Source of the DNA: Chaetomium olivaceum
Taxonomy: Eukaryota; Ascomycota; Sordariomycetes; Sordariales; Chaetomiaceae
Assembly: GCA_039881045.1 (NCBI GenBank)
Contig: JAYWVB010000016.1
Coordinates: forward strand, 372,001-436,000
Direction of reading: 5' to 3'
Length of the DNA stretch: 64,000 nucleotides
Positions 12,598 through 23,842 of this stretch are shown one piece after another; the stretch's first letter is position 1; each line of letters opens with the position of its first letter. The notes under the pieces are model-generated. The model had not been told where the DNA came from. It ran no database searches and saw nothing but the letters and a program-made list of their open reading frames with translations. The position numbers and the translations under genes were made by a program.

Positions 12598-13551
12598 ATG
12601 ATATACGGACTAGACGATGTAAGAGAACTTGCTTTCAATGACACCTGCCTATCGAGACTGACCGAGCACTCACTAGGGATCGAACCTCCCCATCCCGAAC
12701 CGGGAGCGGAACAATGGGGGGTCATTAATTGTCTGGAGTGGCCATCCTCAGAGGGCCGTGCTGCCTCCATGGAGCAAGCCAACATCCGAGGACGATGTCG
12801 ATCTCATGCGCAAGCTGGAGTCTTCCCAAACGAGCCAAATGAGCCATGGATATGGGCAACCTTTACCACCTCCACCACCACCACTTTCAGTTCCTGACAG
12901 CGAGAGGGACGAGAGGAGGCCTTCAAGGTCCGCCTCCCAACCATCATTCTATCAGCCATCCTTTTCCTCGTCATCGCCGCCCTCATAGTAGTCAGCAGCA
13001 TACTCGGCACCAAAATAGCCAAACTCGAAAACACCGTCTCACCCTTAGCCGTCGCTATGGCAGAATCAGCAGGCAACGGCACAACTACCAACACTAACAA
13101 CAACAACGACAACTACACTCCCTCCGCCACCACCTCCTCCAACCCCAACAACCTCAACCCCTCCCAAACCTCCACCAACCCTCCCAACCCCGACAACACC
13201 CAAACACCCCCCGCAGCACTCCCGCCCACCATCCAAGTATCCGGCTGGACCTACCTCGGCTGCTTCTACGACTCGGAAGTGCGCGTGCTGCCAGACGCCT
13301 TCCTGTCTGACACGGAAATGACCAACGCCGGGTGTGCCGACTACTGCAGCGCGGACGGCAAGACGCCCAAGCACTTCGGCACCCAGGTCGCCGTGCAGTG
13401 CTACTGCGGCACGGCGACACAGGCGGTGCTGGCGAGCCGGCGCGCGCCGGACTGGATGTGCATGCATCAGTGTGGAGGGAGATGGGGGACGACAGAGAAT
13501 TGTGGCGGGAATTGGGTGTTGAGTTTGTGGGAGAGGGATGAGGATGATTGA
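12598..13551 (+). CDS. WSC-domain type II membrane protein
   Basis: Predicted single-pass surface protein with a carbohydrate-binding-type WSC domain. Exon 1 is a 21-base mini-exon (12598-12618, MIYGLDD). The intron 12619-12676 has GTAAGA and a CTGAC branch site. Exon 2 runs to the stop at 13549-13551. A Pro-rich cytosolic N-terminus is followed by a membrane helix (PTIILSAILFLVIAALIVV), a Ser/Thr/Asn/Pro-rich stalk and a C-terminal WSC domain beginning WTYLGCFYDSEVRVLPDAFL, with regularly spaced cysteines (AGCADYC, VQCYCG, CMHQCGG, ENCGG). One base is missing near 12918 (CGGAGG-CCTTCAAGG context): the frame before the helix and the helix frame differ by one, and the corrected length is about 298 aa. 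The WSC domain sits at the C-terminus, outside the cell, unlike yeast Wsc sensors, which carry it at the N-terminus. Confidence 0.75.
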
Positions 13552-14125
13552 GCTGAGGGTTAGGATGTGAATGGGCCTGGGCTTTTACTTTCTTTCTTTC
13601 GTTCTTTTTGGGATTTTAGGGATTGGGGATTTAACATTAGGTGCATTGCGATGGCGTTCACAGTCATTTACCATCATTCATCCCGATTTCACGAGAGTAT
13701 AATATTGCATTTTCCTGCACATAGCTCCGACTCCCACGCGTGACGTGGTCCGCCCCCTCACAAAATTAGAAGCACAAGTATGTGACAGGCTCTGGAATAG
13801 AACCAGTTCCTGATGGGGGGGCTGCTGGAACGGTGTGGTAATAGGTACCTACCACTTACAACCGAAGGGGTATCTACCTTGGTCATTATTCGTAGCGTAG
13901 GCATTTTGTAAGTGCAATGTGAAGCATCATGGCGTTGCAATTTTACGTTGCGAGGTAGTACATACCCCATCGACTTGGGCAGTTAAGAACCAGAGAATAA
14001 ATGTTGTTTGTACATGCATTTCCGGATGCTACAAAGTATGTGAAGTAAAAGTATGATACAAGAACTGAAGTCGCCACCCATGCGGTAGCCTCATCATATC
14101 TCCCTCCCTTGGTGTTCCCCAGGCC
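13552..14125. other. Intergenic between convergent genes, nothing seen
   Basis: The stretch holds the 3' ends of the WSC gene (plus strand) and the LPMO gene (minus strand). No gene or clear repeat is visible. Confidence 0.55.
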
Positions 14126-15184
14126 TCAGTTGCAGGCAGTGGCCGCAGCGGTTACAGTGACAAGCCTCTCGGTAGTCACGGTCGAAGTGACGATCTGAGT
14201 GACAATGCTGGTGTAGGCTGACGTGGCGGTAACAGCGGCAGAGGTGGAAACCTCCTTCACACCCAAAGAGGAGGTGGGGGTGGCGCCAACGTCCTCATCC
14301 TCGCCATTGTCAGCGGGGCACTCGCCCTCCTCGGTGTTGTCGTCGTCCTCCTCAGGCTCCTCGCCGCCATCAACCGGGCACTCCTCATCGCCGTTATCCT
14401 CGCCCTCTCCCTCGTCCTCGTCCTCACCCTCATCACCGCCATCATCCACAGGGCATTCCTCGTCATCGGGGTTACCGGGACGGCGGTGGTGGTAGGAACC
14501 GGGGCCGGGTTCAGCCGAAGTCGCCGTGGCAGGAGCCGAAGCCGTGGTGACTGGGGCAGCCGAGGTCGCGGGCACCGCCGACGAAGCAGGAGCAGCTGTC
14601 GACGAAGGGCCACTGCCACTGCCGTCAGCAGCCACGACAAAGTCGGCGCAGGCCTCGTAGGTCTGATCAATATCCGGAGCATCCCAGAACCACTGGAGCA
14701 CACAATCGCCAGCGGTCGTGCAGTCGCCGCCGAGGGACTCGGGCAGGGTGACGCTGAAGGCAGTGTTGTTGGCGGCCATGCCGGAGTTGGACGCGTAGTT
14801 CTGGAACTCGATCAGGGGATTGCCAATCATGGTGTTGCTGCTCGTCTTGACGACCGAGACGTTGGCATAGCCGGTGTGGGGCGCGGCGATGTTGACCCGG
14901 ATGTCGATGGTCTGGCCGAGAGAGTAGGTCTGGACCAGGTCCGGGTTGTCTTCGAGCAGGAAGCCCTTGCAGAGCCAGAGATTGCAGTCTTCGGTCTGGC
15001 CGTTTCCTACAACCTGCTGGATGCCCTGGATGTTGCCGTTGATGTCGGAGCTTTGCTGGTAAAAGGGCTGGTCACCACAGGTGGCACGGTAGTTGTCGCC
15101 GGGGCCACGCCCGGGAGGTGAAGAGAGGTAGCCGTGGGCAACCACCAGGGGCAGCAGGCTGACAAGAGAAGCGTATCGGTACAT
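14126..15184 (-). CDS. Secreted AA16-type lytic polysaccharide monooxygenase with acidic Cys-repeat tail
   Basis: Copper enzyme expected to cleave polysaccharide (cellulose in characterised AA16 members) oxidatively outside the cell. The ATG at 15184 gives a 16-residue signal peptide (MYRYASLVSLLPLVVA) cut directly before His17, the N-terminal copper ligand of LPMOs. The second ligand is likely His103 in AAPHTGYANVSVV. WFWDAPDIDQTYEACADF near residue 180 holds the axial Tyr and a conserved Cys; paired cysteines are at 36, 67 and 72. The catalytic module ends near residue 190. A Ser/Ala/Thr linker follows, then a very acidic stretch (about 14276-14470) with three ECPxD motifs (EECPVDDG, EECPVDGG, ECPADNG), then a Thr/Val-rich end without CBM1 or a hydrophobic GPI tail. 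No intron; 352 aa. AA16 rather than AA11 or AA14 is a motif-memory call. Confidence 0.8.
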   Translation of the reverse strand: MYRYASLVSLLPLVVAHGYLSSPPGRGPGDNYRATCGDQPFYQQSSDINGNIQGIQQVVGNGQTEDCNLWLCKGFLLEDNPDLVQTYSLGQTIDIRVNIAAPHTGYANVSVVKTSSNTMIGNPLIEFQNYASNSGMAANNTAFSVTLPESLGGDCTTAGDCVLQWFWDAPDIDQTYEACADFVVAADGSGSGPSSTAAPASSAVPATSAAPVTTASAPATATSAEPGPGSYHHRRPGNPDDEECPVDDGGDEGEDEDEGEGEDNGDEECPVDGGEEPEEDDDNTEEGECPADNGEDEDVGATPTSSLGVKEVSTSAAVTATSAYTSIVTQIVTSTVTTERLVTVTAAATACN

Positions 15185-17185
15185 TTTGTTCGGTTTTGGT
15201 TGTGAAATTTGCAAAAGCTGGTGCAATCAATGGTGAATACGCAAATACGCAAAGAGACCGTCAAGGCCTAGGGCTGAACGAAAGTGGTTGAAAGAATGTA
15301 CAAAAAGAATGAATAGCGGTCTGGTCCCTCTTCTCTCTCAGAGGATGGATGGAGATCGGGTCCTGACCGTTGGGCTTCGAGGCCATACGGTTGATATATG
15401 TCACCCCATTCAGTTATCTAGGCCAAGCCCATGTTCATTGAAAGGATTTCGGGGGGACGGAGATGAGGGATTGCTCCATTGTCACGGCCAATGCAGGGGC
15501 TGGTGGCCCCCCCGCTTGATGACTTGATTTGGTCTCTGAGGGACTCGGGACCTGGTCAACGTGATGGAGTCTACGGAGAAAGGGGGTCTTCTTTCTCAAC
15601 GCCTGAATTTATGTTTCTCAGGTCAACCCGGCTATGGGGAGCTATCATGGACATTGTGAGATAGAAACCAAGGTCAATCGTCCGTTGTTTTTCTCAATAC
15701 CTTGGTCTGTAGGTTGTTTGTCTAATGTATACACACCCGCAACACGCGTGGCCCCCTTGTCGGTGATGTGCGTGGATCATGCTACCGTACTTCAGACGGT
15801 CTTGACCGCGGCTGCCGGCGTGGGGGTCTGTTCAACTCTCTCGGCCCCCTTTACGCGCTTGCAAGTTGCGCCGCATTCTAAGCGACTTCTCGCTCCCGTC
15901 CTGAAACATGCGGCGGCCCCACAAAACTCCTCGTCTCGAAGACGCACAAGTGACGACTGATGGGGTGTGATGTCGCACCAGTTATCGTGCACACTGCACT
16001 AGTATACACATACTGTGGGCATGGAGTGTCTGCGCGTCACTCAGTGTCGATGTCTTCCAATACGCCCACGTGGACAACCTGGTGGGCCGGCCCGGCCGGG
16101 AACGTCCCACCAGCTCCTTGATAATATCCGACCGTCTAAGCGATGTCCACAAGAATGAAACCACGCGCCTTGGCAGATCGGAGATGTCCCGAACCAAGAA
16201 TTGCCCCGAGCCCGGAAACCGGGTAACCCACCATACTTGGGATGCAGAAGAGCCCTGTCCCCTTTTCTCCGCAGGACTGGTTGGAGGAATTACGCGCTCA
16301 GATGCGCTAGGTGCGGCAAGCACCTTTACATAGTTTCATGCGCCCTGGGGCCGCCCCCTTCGGAGATAACACTTACACACAACTTTGCGTTGGAGCAATC
16401 CAGCTAGTTATCTCCGAGCGATATCAAAACACCGGTTTTCCTCTGGCAAAGGCAAAGATCTATTCCTGCTACCAAGTTCGAGCGGCCCGGTAGTATTCAA
16501 GGTCAGGTTTAACGTCTTGGTATACACTGACAATTTTCTTGACATCCTAATGACGAGACATAGTCTCTGTCAACGTCTAGATATTTGGACAGTCTTTTGT
16601 TGCCAACGGCACTAAGGCCTCCTCGCGCTACTTCATAAAATCAAACCTGAGTCCTTTGCTCGCATTACAGACTCCAGACCTGAGCGATGCTGTCCACAAC
16701 CAGACTCTTGCTGTTCTCTCTCAACCTCGCCCAAGACCAATTTGCGAAAGTCAAATCGATGGGCGCTGTGCTATTGGGTGAGGGAGCGAACTGCAGACGG
16801 GCAAGGCTGGCGGCAAGAGCCACATGCATGCCAAGCTCAGTTGGGGTCCCGGATTGGATTTGATTAGTGAGTGTGACTGTGTGGCTTTGTCCCGTCACAT
16901 GACGAGCTGTGATCTTTGGGCAGATTCATGCCTGAGAAATGCTCCCGATTCATTTGACAAGCTAAGCAGATTTACGTTTGGTACCACACCAAGCTGTGGT
17001 TCTGTCACACGCCCGCTTACCACAAGTGACTGGAGCAGGGTTCTCCTTTTCAACGGCACCAGTCCCAGACCCTAGCCATCTAGACAGTAACTGGACTTGT
17101 GCTACTGTCAGTGTGAAGTTGTGTTCTCGAGCCTGATGCGCGGCCAGGCTCCGCAACTCCTCCCGACTCTCGGAACTGCCCCAAG
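15185..17185. other. Long intergenic region, no supported gene
   Basis: Two kilobases between the LPMO and STAND genes, divergent in orientation, so it holds both promoters. A 58-codon frame at 16687 with a hydrophobic start is the only faint candidate, and I do not support it as a gene. Confidence 0.5.
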
Positions 17186-20100
17186 ATGGATCCCTTAAGC
17201 GCGCTGGCTATTGTCACTGCCGTTTTCCAGCTCACGGAGTTTGGCGTCAAATTCTTGTCCAAGGGCATCACCAGGTACAAGGACGCTCGGGCTAGGAGCG
17301 ACGAGTTGCGCGCGATCCAGCAGGAACTTTCAGCTCTCAAGTTCAATCTTCAGAGGGTGTGTGACGAGGTCAACGACAAAGATGGCTTTAGCAAGCCTCA
17401 GCTCGTCAAGATCCTGGACGAATGTGAATCGCTCACATCAGAAATCCAGCTAATGGTCCCTGAAGATGGCGGGGAGCTGCCCCTGTCTCTGTGGACTAGC
17501 AGCAAAACTACCTCCTTGAGGCAGAGGTTCGGGAAGGTGAAGTCGATGGCTACTGAAGCAATTATCGTATCCATCTGGTGTGACCCCACCCCATTTACAT
17601 CTTCCTCCCTGTTTCAGGCTGACCTCACTGCTAGGGAATCCAACAAGAACAACGAAAGGAGAGAGATCCAGTTCGGCAGGCAAATGGACGAGCTGCTGCA
17701 GTCGTTCAAGCTCGTTGAGGAAAGGCTGCGGCAGCGGGACACCCAGGCCCCCGACCAGGGACCACCTACTGTCCTGGATCCCGGTGTTTTAGTCCAGATT
17801 AGCGAGAGAAGCCGCGGGCTCAATGTCGACCAAGGCGCCGCTTCTGAGACAATGCGTGGCCTTTTCGACTCCGGAGAGCCCATCCCGTGCTCTGAGATTG
17901 AAATAGAAATCAGAACATCGCTCAGCCAAGGGTTCATGAGCCTCCCGCTGACGACACGTATCTGGCGTCGAGGCTGGAGTCTAGAGGGTTCCGACGTGGA
18001 AGCTCAGGGCCTGATAACCGCCGATGGCGCCAATGTCAAGTCCGTCGCTGCGCGGGCCGCTGCCCGCTTCAAATTCGAGGCAATCGAGGCACGGCAAAAC
18101 GCCGTGTCCGACAGCATTTTGCAGACATACACCTGGATCTACAACCGAGAAAGCCCGCACTTGGAAGGCAAGCCGTCGTGGAGCAGCTTCCCGAAGTGGC
18201 TGGAGAGTGCAAACCAGCCCATCTATTGGATAACTGGGAAGCCAGGATCTGGAAAGTCCACCATTATGAAGCATATCATCCGAAGTCCGTCGTTGATAAC
18301 CCACCTCCGTGACTGGTCAAGACACCTCCGCTTCTTATTGTCAACTATTACGCCTGGAACCCCGGCACGGACCCGATGCAGAAAACACTTGAGGGGCTGA
18401 AGCGGACGATTCTTTACCAAGCCCTCACCAAGTTTCCCAATCTTGCTCCGAAGCTTGCACCCCGTGTCTGGGCCTACTACGCAATCCTCCAGCACCCACA
18501 AGGCGAACAGAAAGTCCCTTTGGCCCAGGAGTGGGAGATCGACGAGTCGTTTCAGGTCCTGATGTCGTTGGCCGGGAAGGAATTCTCCCTCGTTATTTTC
18601 ATTGACGGACTCGACGAATTTGAGATGCATCCCAAAACCACCGTATCGCTTGTGGAGTCGCTCATCTCCTCCACCTATCATGTCAAGATCTGCGTTGCGA
18701 GCCGGCCTTGGGTTGAGTTCGACGACGCGTACCGAGACATGCCCAAGCTACTCATGGATCAATTCACCGGCAATGATGTTGCCGCCTTTGTGAGGGAGAG
18801 GTTCCGTACTTGCAGGGGCTTCGAAGATCTCAGGAATCTTCACCCCGTGGAAACAACAGAACTACTCCGTGATATCACAGAGAAGGCAAAGGGTGTCTTT
18901 ATCTGGGTAAAAGTAGTAGTTGATTCTTTAATAGAATCCATCACAGAGGGCTGCGGGATGAAGGACCTCCAAGAAATTGTCGCCAGCCTTCCCAGCGATA
19001 TCAAGAACTTGTACGAAACCTTGTGGGCGCGGACTCCGGGACCCAGCAAACACAGGGCAGCCATTCTCCTGCAACTGAGCAATACCGAGGTTTGGCCTCT
19101 TACCTGGACAGAAGCCTGGCTGGCAGATGAGTATGCGCTGCGTAGCTTTGATGTCAGTCGAGAAGAGTTGGGGGACATCGGCACCTCCGGTTCAACCCAG
19201 AAAGCGGCACAAGCTCATATCGAGCCCCTCCTCCGAAGGAAGCTTGCCTCCAGAACCAGGGGTCTGCTAGAAGTGGCTCCTAAGGGATACGTTGAGTTTA
19301 GCCATCGAACAGCACACGACTGGGCTAAACAGCCTGAGGTCGAAGAAGAGGTGGCTAACATCTGCGGCGGGCTCCGCCATGACCCTTACCTCTTCCTTGC
19401 CCAGCTCTTGACTATCCAGGTGTCTCGTCTTGCGCTGTGCCCGGGGTCCAGGTCGTCGTTTTGGGCGGATATAGTCATACGGGCCCTCCAATGCGCTAGC
19501 CGTGCCACCGTCAGCTCAGAAAAAGACGTTCAATCACTCGTCAAGACTCTCGACACTTTCGATCAACGATGCGGTGTAATTCTCAAACAGATGCCTCGCC
19601 CATCCACGAATGACATCCCGAAATCATATCTCGACTCACACTGGGCCTCGTTGCTCTGGTATCAAGCGCCACAGAGTAGCAACCCATCTCCACTAGTCAT
19701 GTGTTGGAGAACGAATACATTCATCGGTCTCGCAGCCCAATTTTATATTCTCCCTTACATCAAGGCGAAGGTGGCTGCGGATCCTCATGTGCTAGTACAG
19801 CCGGGAACCGCTGAAGCTGTCGGGATATTCGAATCCGCAGTCCTTGGGTATAATTTCTTCGGGGAGCTTGACAGCCAGGTGCATTTCAAAGAACCCAGAA
19901 TGACCACCCCCATCGCGTTACGGATCAGAACTGTCCAATATCTCCTTGACCAGGGCGTTGGTCAATTGGACACCTACTTCCAATCCCCGGACTCAACTCG
20001 ACAAGAGGATTTGAAGACTCTGGCCTCCGCATGTGCAGCCTTGTACGACAGAGACAGCGCTAGAGCGAGGGAATCATTCGAGTATTACATCGCAGTTGGG

Positions 20101-20202
20101 AAGCTTTTAAGTCAGCATTCGCGATTAGCTTCCTGGGGGTCCGTCAAAGGGTGGCTCGGCAAAGCCAAACGAACCAGACGAAAAGGGAGGCAGCATAACT
20201 GA
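17186..20202 (+). CDS. STAND/NACHT NLR-like protein with Helo-like N-terminus
   Basis: Signal-transducing NTPase of the fungal NLR-like class, linked to non-self recognition in other fungi. The N-terminus MDPLSALAIVTAVFQLTEFG is typical of the fungal STAND N-terminal (Helo-like) domain and is followed by coiled-coil. The NTPase carries a P-loop ITGKPGSGKST at about residue 350 and a Walker B LVIFIDGLDEFE. The C-terminal half has RRKLASRTRGLLEV and VEFSHRTAHDWA, as in the domain that follows NACHT in this class. No ankyrin, WD40 or TPR repeats are visible. Two points matter for the model: an in-frame 51-nt intron is likely at 17567-17617 (GTATCC...TTTCAG), and one base is missing near 18318, after LRDWS and before KTPPLLIVNYYAWNPG. 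Corrected length is about 988-1005 aa. Confidence 0.8.
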
Positions 20203-20933
20203 GCTCCCTCAGTGCTCTCTAGGATTGAAACCCCTATGCCGGAATCAACTCGAGATCTGCTTTACTGAGCGTGTCAAACAGTTTCATAGCATCCATATAC
20301 CACCAGATTCGATGGATTTCTTAACAGAGCCCGTTCTTACCTATGATTTACGACACTTCACGATATTCAATACACCAGCAACCTGGGTTAAAGGTTAAGA
20401 GGACAATATAGAAGGCATAGACTTATGTACAACCCCTAGCCAGAAATGTGTGTTTTTTACTTTTTTCTTTTTCTACCTATCGTAAGAGGCTGCATTCAAT
20501 GCAGGTTGAAATAGGCGTTCTCAAGCAATTTCCCATAATACAAAGTCCGGAAAGAACTTGAAGTGTAGCTCTGCGTTTCGACCGTGTCTGTAGTTAGCTC
20601 CAGAATGTAATAAAGCTAACAATGAGCAATTCCATGATGGTTTTACCCTTTAGGTCAGGGCTCAAGTGAGTTCTGGCCGCATTAGTAATTACCTGTCCCC
20701 ATGCCTCTTCAATGGCTCAGCACCTCCTCTCCGGGGAATGGTTTGTGGTACGTGACCAATAGGTCCAACCCGGTTAAACGGGAGATATCTGAGGGGCAAG
20801 ACTCGAGGCTCCGCAATGGCCGGATGATAAACCACCGTAGAGGGGTATAAGTGAATCAACACAATTCCCCTCGGTGTGTGTTTGGGCTTTTTAAGTTTGA
20901 GGAGTAAAGGAGCAAATACCACTATTATTCACC
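20203..20933. other. Intergenic, no gene seen
   Basis: AT-richer spacer between two plus-strand genes; contains the promoter of the oxidoreductase gene. Confidence 0.5.
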
Positions 20934-22324
20934 ATGGCCCCCATCAAAGTCGGAATCGTAGGTTACGGCTTCTCCACGAAGGTCTTCCACCTACCGTACA
21001 TCCTCCCCAACGCGGAGCTCGAAGTCTACGCCTTCCTGCAGCGAGCAGCCGCTCCGACTGACCCGTCACAAGCGCCGCGCTGGGGCCATTGTACCATCGA
21101 CTTTCCCAAAGCGAAGCACTACCGGACGACCGACGAGTTCTACGCCGATGAGCAGATCGAACTCGTCATCGTGTGCACCGGCACCCATGAGGAGTTCGTT
21201 GAGAAGGCACTGCTAGCCGGCATGGTAAGTGAGGCGACCCGAGGAGCTGATATAGGTTTCTAAATCAGGAGGCTGATAAGTTGACCGCAGTCGTCGTCGA
21301 GAAGCCTTTTGTCAACACCAGTGCCGAGGCGGACAGACTTATCGCGCTAGCCAAGGAAAAGGGCAAGATCTTGACCGTGTTTCAAAGTAAGTATACCGCT
21401 TCCGTGATTTTAACGCCTCATTGATGCTGACCACCCCCCAGACCGAAGGTTCGACAGCGACTTTCGCACGCTGCATCATCTAACGAGCAACGACGCTCTT
21501 GGCGATATTTTGGAGGCGGATATCCACTTTGACTATCCCGACCCGGGCTGGATTTCGAACTGGACGAAGAAGGAGTATGTTCCGGGTCAGGGAATGACAT
21601 TTGCGCTGGGTAAGAACTTCCAGTTGGGCTGCCGGGATTGTGGGTGTTATGTATGTACCGAGACTAACCGTCGCAGGCACCCACACTCTCGACCAGGCCC
21701 TGTATCTGTTTGGAACCCCCGCTTCGGTGACGGGTTTCTTCCGGTCGAACCGCGGCATTGATAGCGACGTCGATGACACTCATACCATCATTTTGCAGTA
21801 TTCCGGCAAGCAAAAGAACTTGCTTGTGACGGTCAAGACGGCTGTCGTTACGCACATGCAGGACCAACTGCGCTTCTTCGTCCGAGGCACCAAGGGCACT
21901 TTCTTGAAGGTACCCTGGCTATCCCCCACCTTCATTGATTGATTTTTTTGGGTGCTTGTGCTAATGCGCGTCATCATTGATCAGTTTGGGACCTGCCCAC
22001 AAGAAAGCCAGGGTATCGCGGCTCCCGGACAACCGGCAACGGGGCCGGAGATCGGCGTCGAAAACGATCGGATCTGGGGTACCCTGACCACGACGACCGA
22101 GTTTGACGGCAAATTCCAGCGGTATGACGAGGAGAGGCAAGAAGTACGTCGGCAAGTACCCTAGTCTTCCAGGATGGTACAGAGGGTACTATGAGAATGT
22201 ATCCGCTGCTCTCCTCGGACGCGAGGAGATCTTTGTCAAGCCGGAGACGGCGAGGGATGGTTTGCGGATTATCGAGCTGGCGAGGGAGTCGCATGAGAAG
22301 GGATGCACCGTTGCGTGGTCGTAG
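20934..22324 (+). CDS. Gfo/Idh/MocA-family NAD(P)-dependent oxidoreductase
   Basis: Cytosolic dehydrogenase of unknown substrate. The N-terminal Rossmann fold shows VGIVGYGFSTKVFHLPYI (GxGxxx nucleotide motif), and the conserved EKPF motif (VVVEKPFVNTSAEAD) follows exon 1. The C-terminal domain contains THTLDQALYLFG with the likely catalytic His/Asp, and the protein ends with WYRGYYENVSAALLG and a VKPETARDGLRIIELA helix. Exons: 20934-21224, 21269 or 21291-21386, 21442-21609, 21677-21909 and 21985-22324. For exon 2, the first acceptor keeps the frame; the second fits family length better but needs one extra base. In the last exon one base is surplus near 22135 (GAGAGGCAAGAAG), the only clear insertion-type break in the window. 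About 382 aa. Confidence 0.85.
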
Positions 22325-23616
22325 AAGAAAGTGGGGGACCGGTGTGGTTTTGGAGGGATAGCAATAACTATCAAGGTTAGATAAGTTAAATGAAACCCCT
22401 AGGCTGAGACATGCAAGCCGATCTGACACCGACAAGGGAATAATAACAAGACGAATGGAACACGTTGTGTATGATTGTTTTGATTACGTACAACTCGCCT
22501 TCCCCAGAGCCACCGAACCCCTCCCGAGTCGTTGGACTGCATTGCATCCCTTCATCCCCATCTCGGCCTTCGATTTGGTGTAACGTACTATCCCAAAACG
22601 TCAACACCTGCTTGACCGTTAACCGTACCCGGCCTTAGGGTCCTGTGCCGGCGAATGAAGTGCTTTGGATAATCATCCCGTCCAGTTAGCTCGAATCCGG
22701 GGATGCAAGGTCGGGTAAGCTAGAGGCAAGCTCTCGGAGATGGGGCAGGCTCTCGGAGATGGGGCAAGCTCTCGGTGATGGGGCCAGGCCCAGAATGGCT
22801 TTCGACTTTAGTTACGAAGGTACATACATAGAAGGAGTGACCCTCGCAGCATGCACGTCGAAGCGAAGACAAGGAAATCGACATCGGTCAGGATGGACCA
22901 ACCACCATCCCGCGATCCGCAACCGCCAATCTCGTCCTCTCCAGCGTGCGTTCCCGCAGTGGGATTGACCCACCACAAAAAAAAAACAGAGATTGCCCGA
23001 GGTGCCATTGCCTGCCACTGCCTGCCCCGAGCTGTCCCAAGCTGCCTCCAAGCTGCTGCCCCGACTCGACCCAACCAGGACCAGCCTGCTTCCTTCTTGC
23101 TTTGCTGCGCCTGCGTTGAGAGCAACTTGCATATTTTGCCCCTTCACTTGCATTTCCTCGTGCATACTTGCAGCCCTGACCCATGGGTGACTGGCCAGGA
23201 CTGATATTGTTCCGTGGGAGGTAATCAGACCCGAGACGCCCGCTGCCAATACGACAAGTCGGCAATGCCTGCCATGCAACCCTTTGTTGGCTTTCCTTGG
23301 ATCCCGTTCGGCTTCTGTCCTGTATCGGAAGGGCTGGATCCTCAGAGATCCCCCCAACCGTTAGTAATCGCATGCCATGGCATGGCAGTGCTCGAGAGGT
23401 AGTTATCGGTGCCACAGCCGTGAAAAGCAATCTCTTCCGTTGCCTTCTTCGTTGTCCCGATTTATTGCCTTGTCAAGTAAACATCATTCAAATCTCAATG
23501 GACAAGGCAGACTACGCCCTTTGACGCCCCCTAACGAGCTGTCGAACCGTAGTCGCCTACAGTCTAGTCATTACAAGACGTGACGGCCTGGGTATGATGT
23601 CAAATCTCTCCCCGAG
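22325..23616. other. Intergenic with a short 19-bp triplicate repeat
   Basis: Contains the 3' end of the oxidoreductase gene, the triplicate at 22731-22787, and the promoter and leader of the bZIP gene. Several overlapping frames of 60-180 codons near 22.8-23.5 kb show no family motifs. Confidence 0.5.
22731..22787. repeat. Tandem repeat, 3 x 19 bp
   Basis: Three adjacent copies of CTCTCGGAGATGGGGCAGG; the third differs at four positions, one of them the seventh or eighth base (GTG for GAG). It is too short and isolated to be a CRISPR array. Confidence 0.85.
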
Positions 23617-23842
23617 ATGGAGCAACCACAGCCACAGCCGCGACCGCCAGACACGGGGAACAAAGCCGAGAGACTTGACTATCTCGCCCATTCCTATTCT
23701 TCTTCCCAGCACGCCATGCACTCTCTTGCCTGTTGGGACATCGAACCGAACAGGAACCCCGAGTCGATGGACCAGTTCCAACAGCTATCCATGCCGATGG
23801 AATGGCTCCAGCAAGTGTCGGCCACGGCCCCGAGCACGCTAG
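23594..23842 (+). other. Overlapping upstream reading frame ahead of the bZIP start
   Basis: Two in-frame ATGs (23594, 23597) lie about 20 bases before the bZIP ATG (23617) and open an 82-codon frame that overlaps the main coding region in another frame. It could lower translation of the main frame if transcription starts upstream of it. The transcription start is not known. Confidence 0.35.

Noticed and set aside
12660..12700. tRNA-like B-box (GGTTCGATCC on the minus strand)
   Set aside because: The T-stem pairs at only three positions and no A-box or acceptor stem fits; it is the 3' splice region and exon 2 of the WSC gene.
16687..16863. 58-codon frame with hydrophobic start
   Set aside because: Too short, no homology recalled, no cysteine pattern or splice support.
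22731..22787. CRISPR-like repeat array
   Set aside because: Copies are directly adjacent without spacers, and the genome is eukaryotic.
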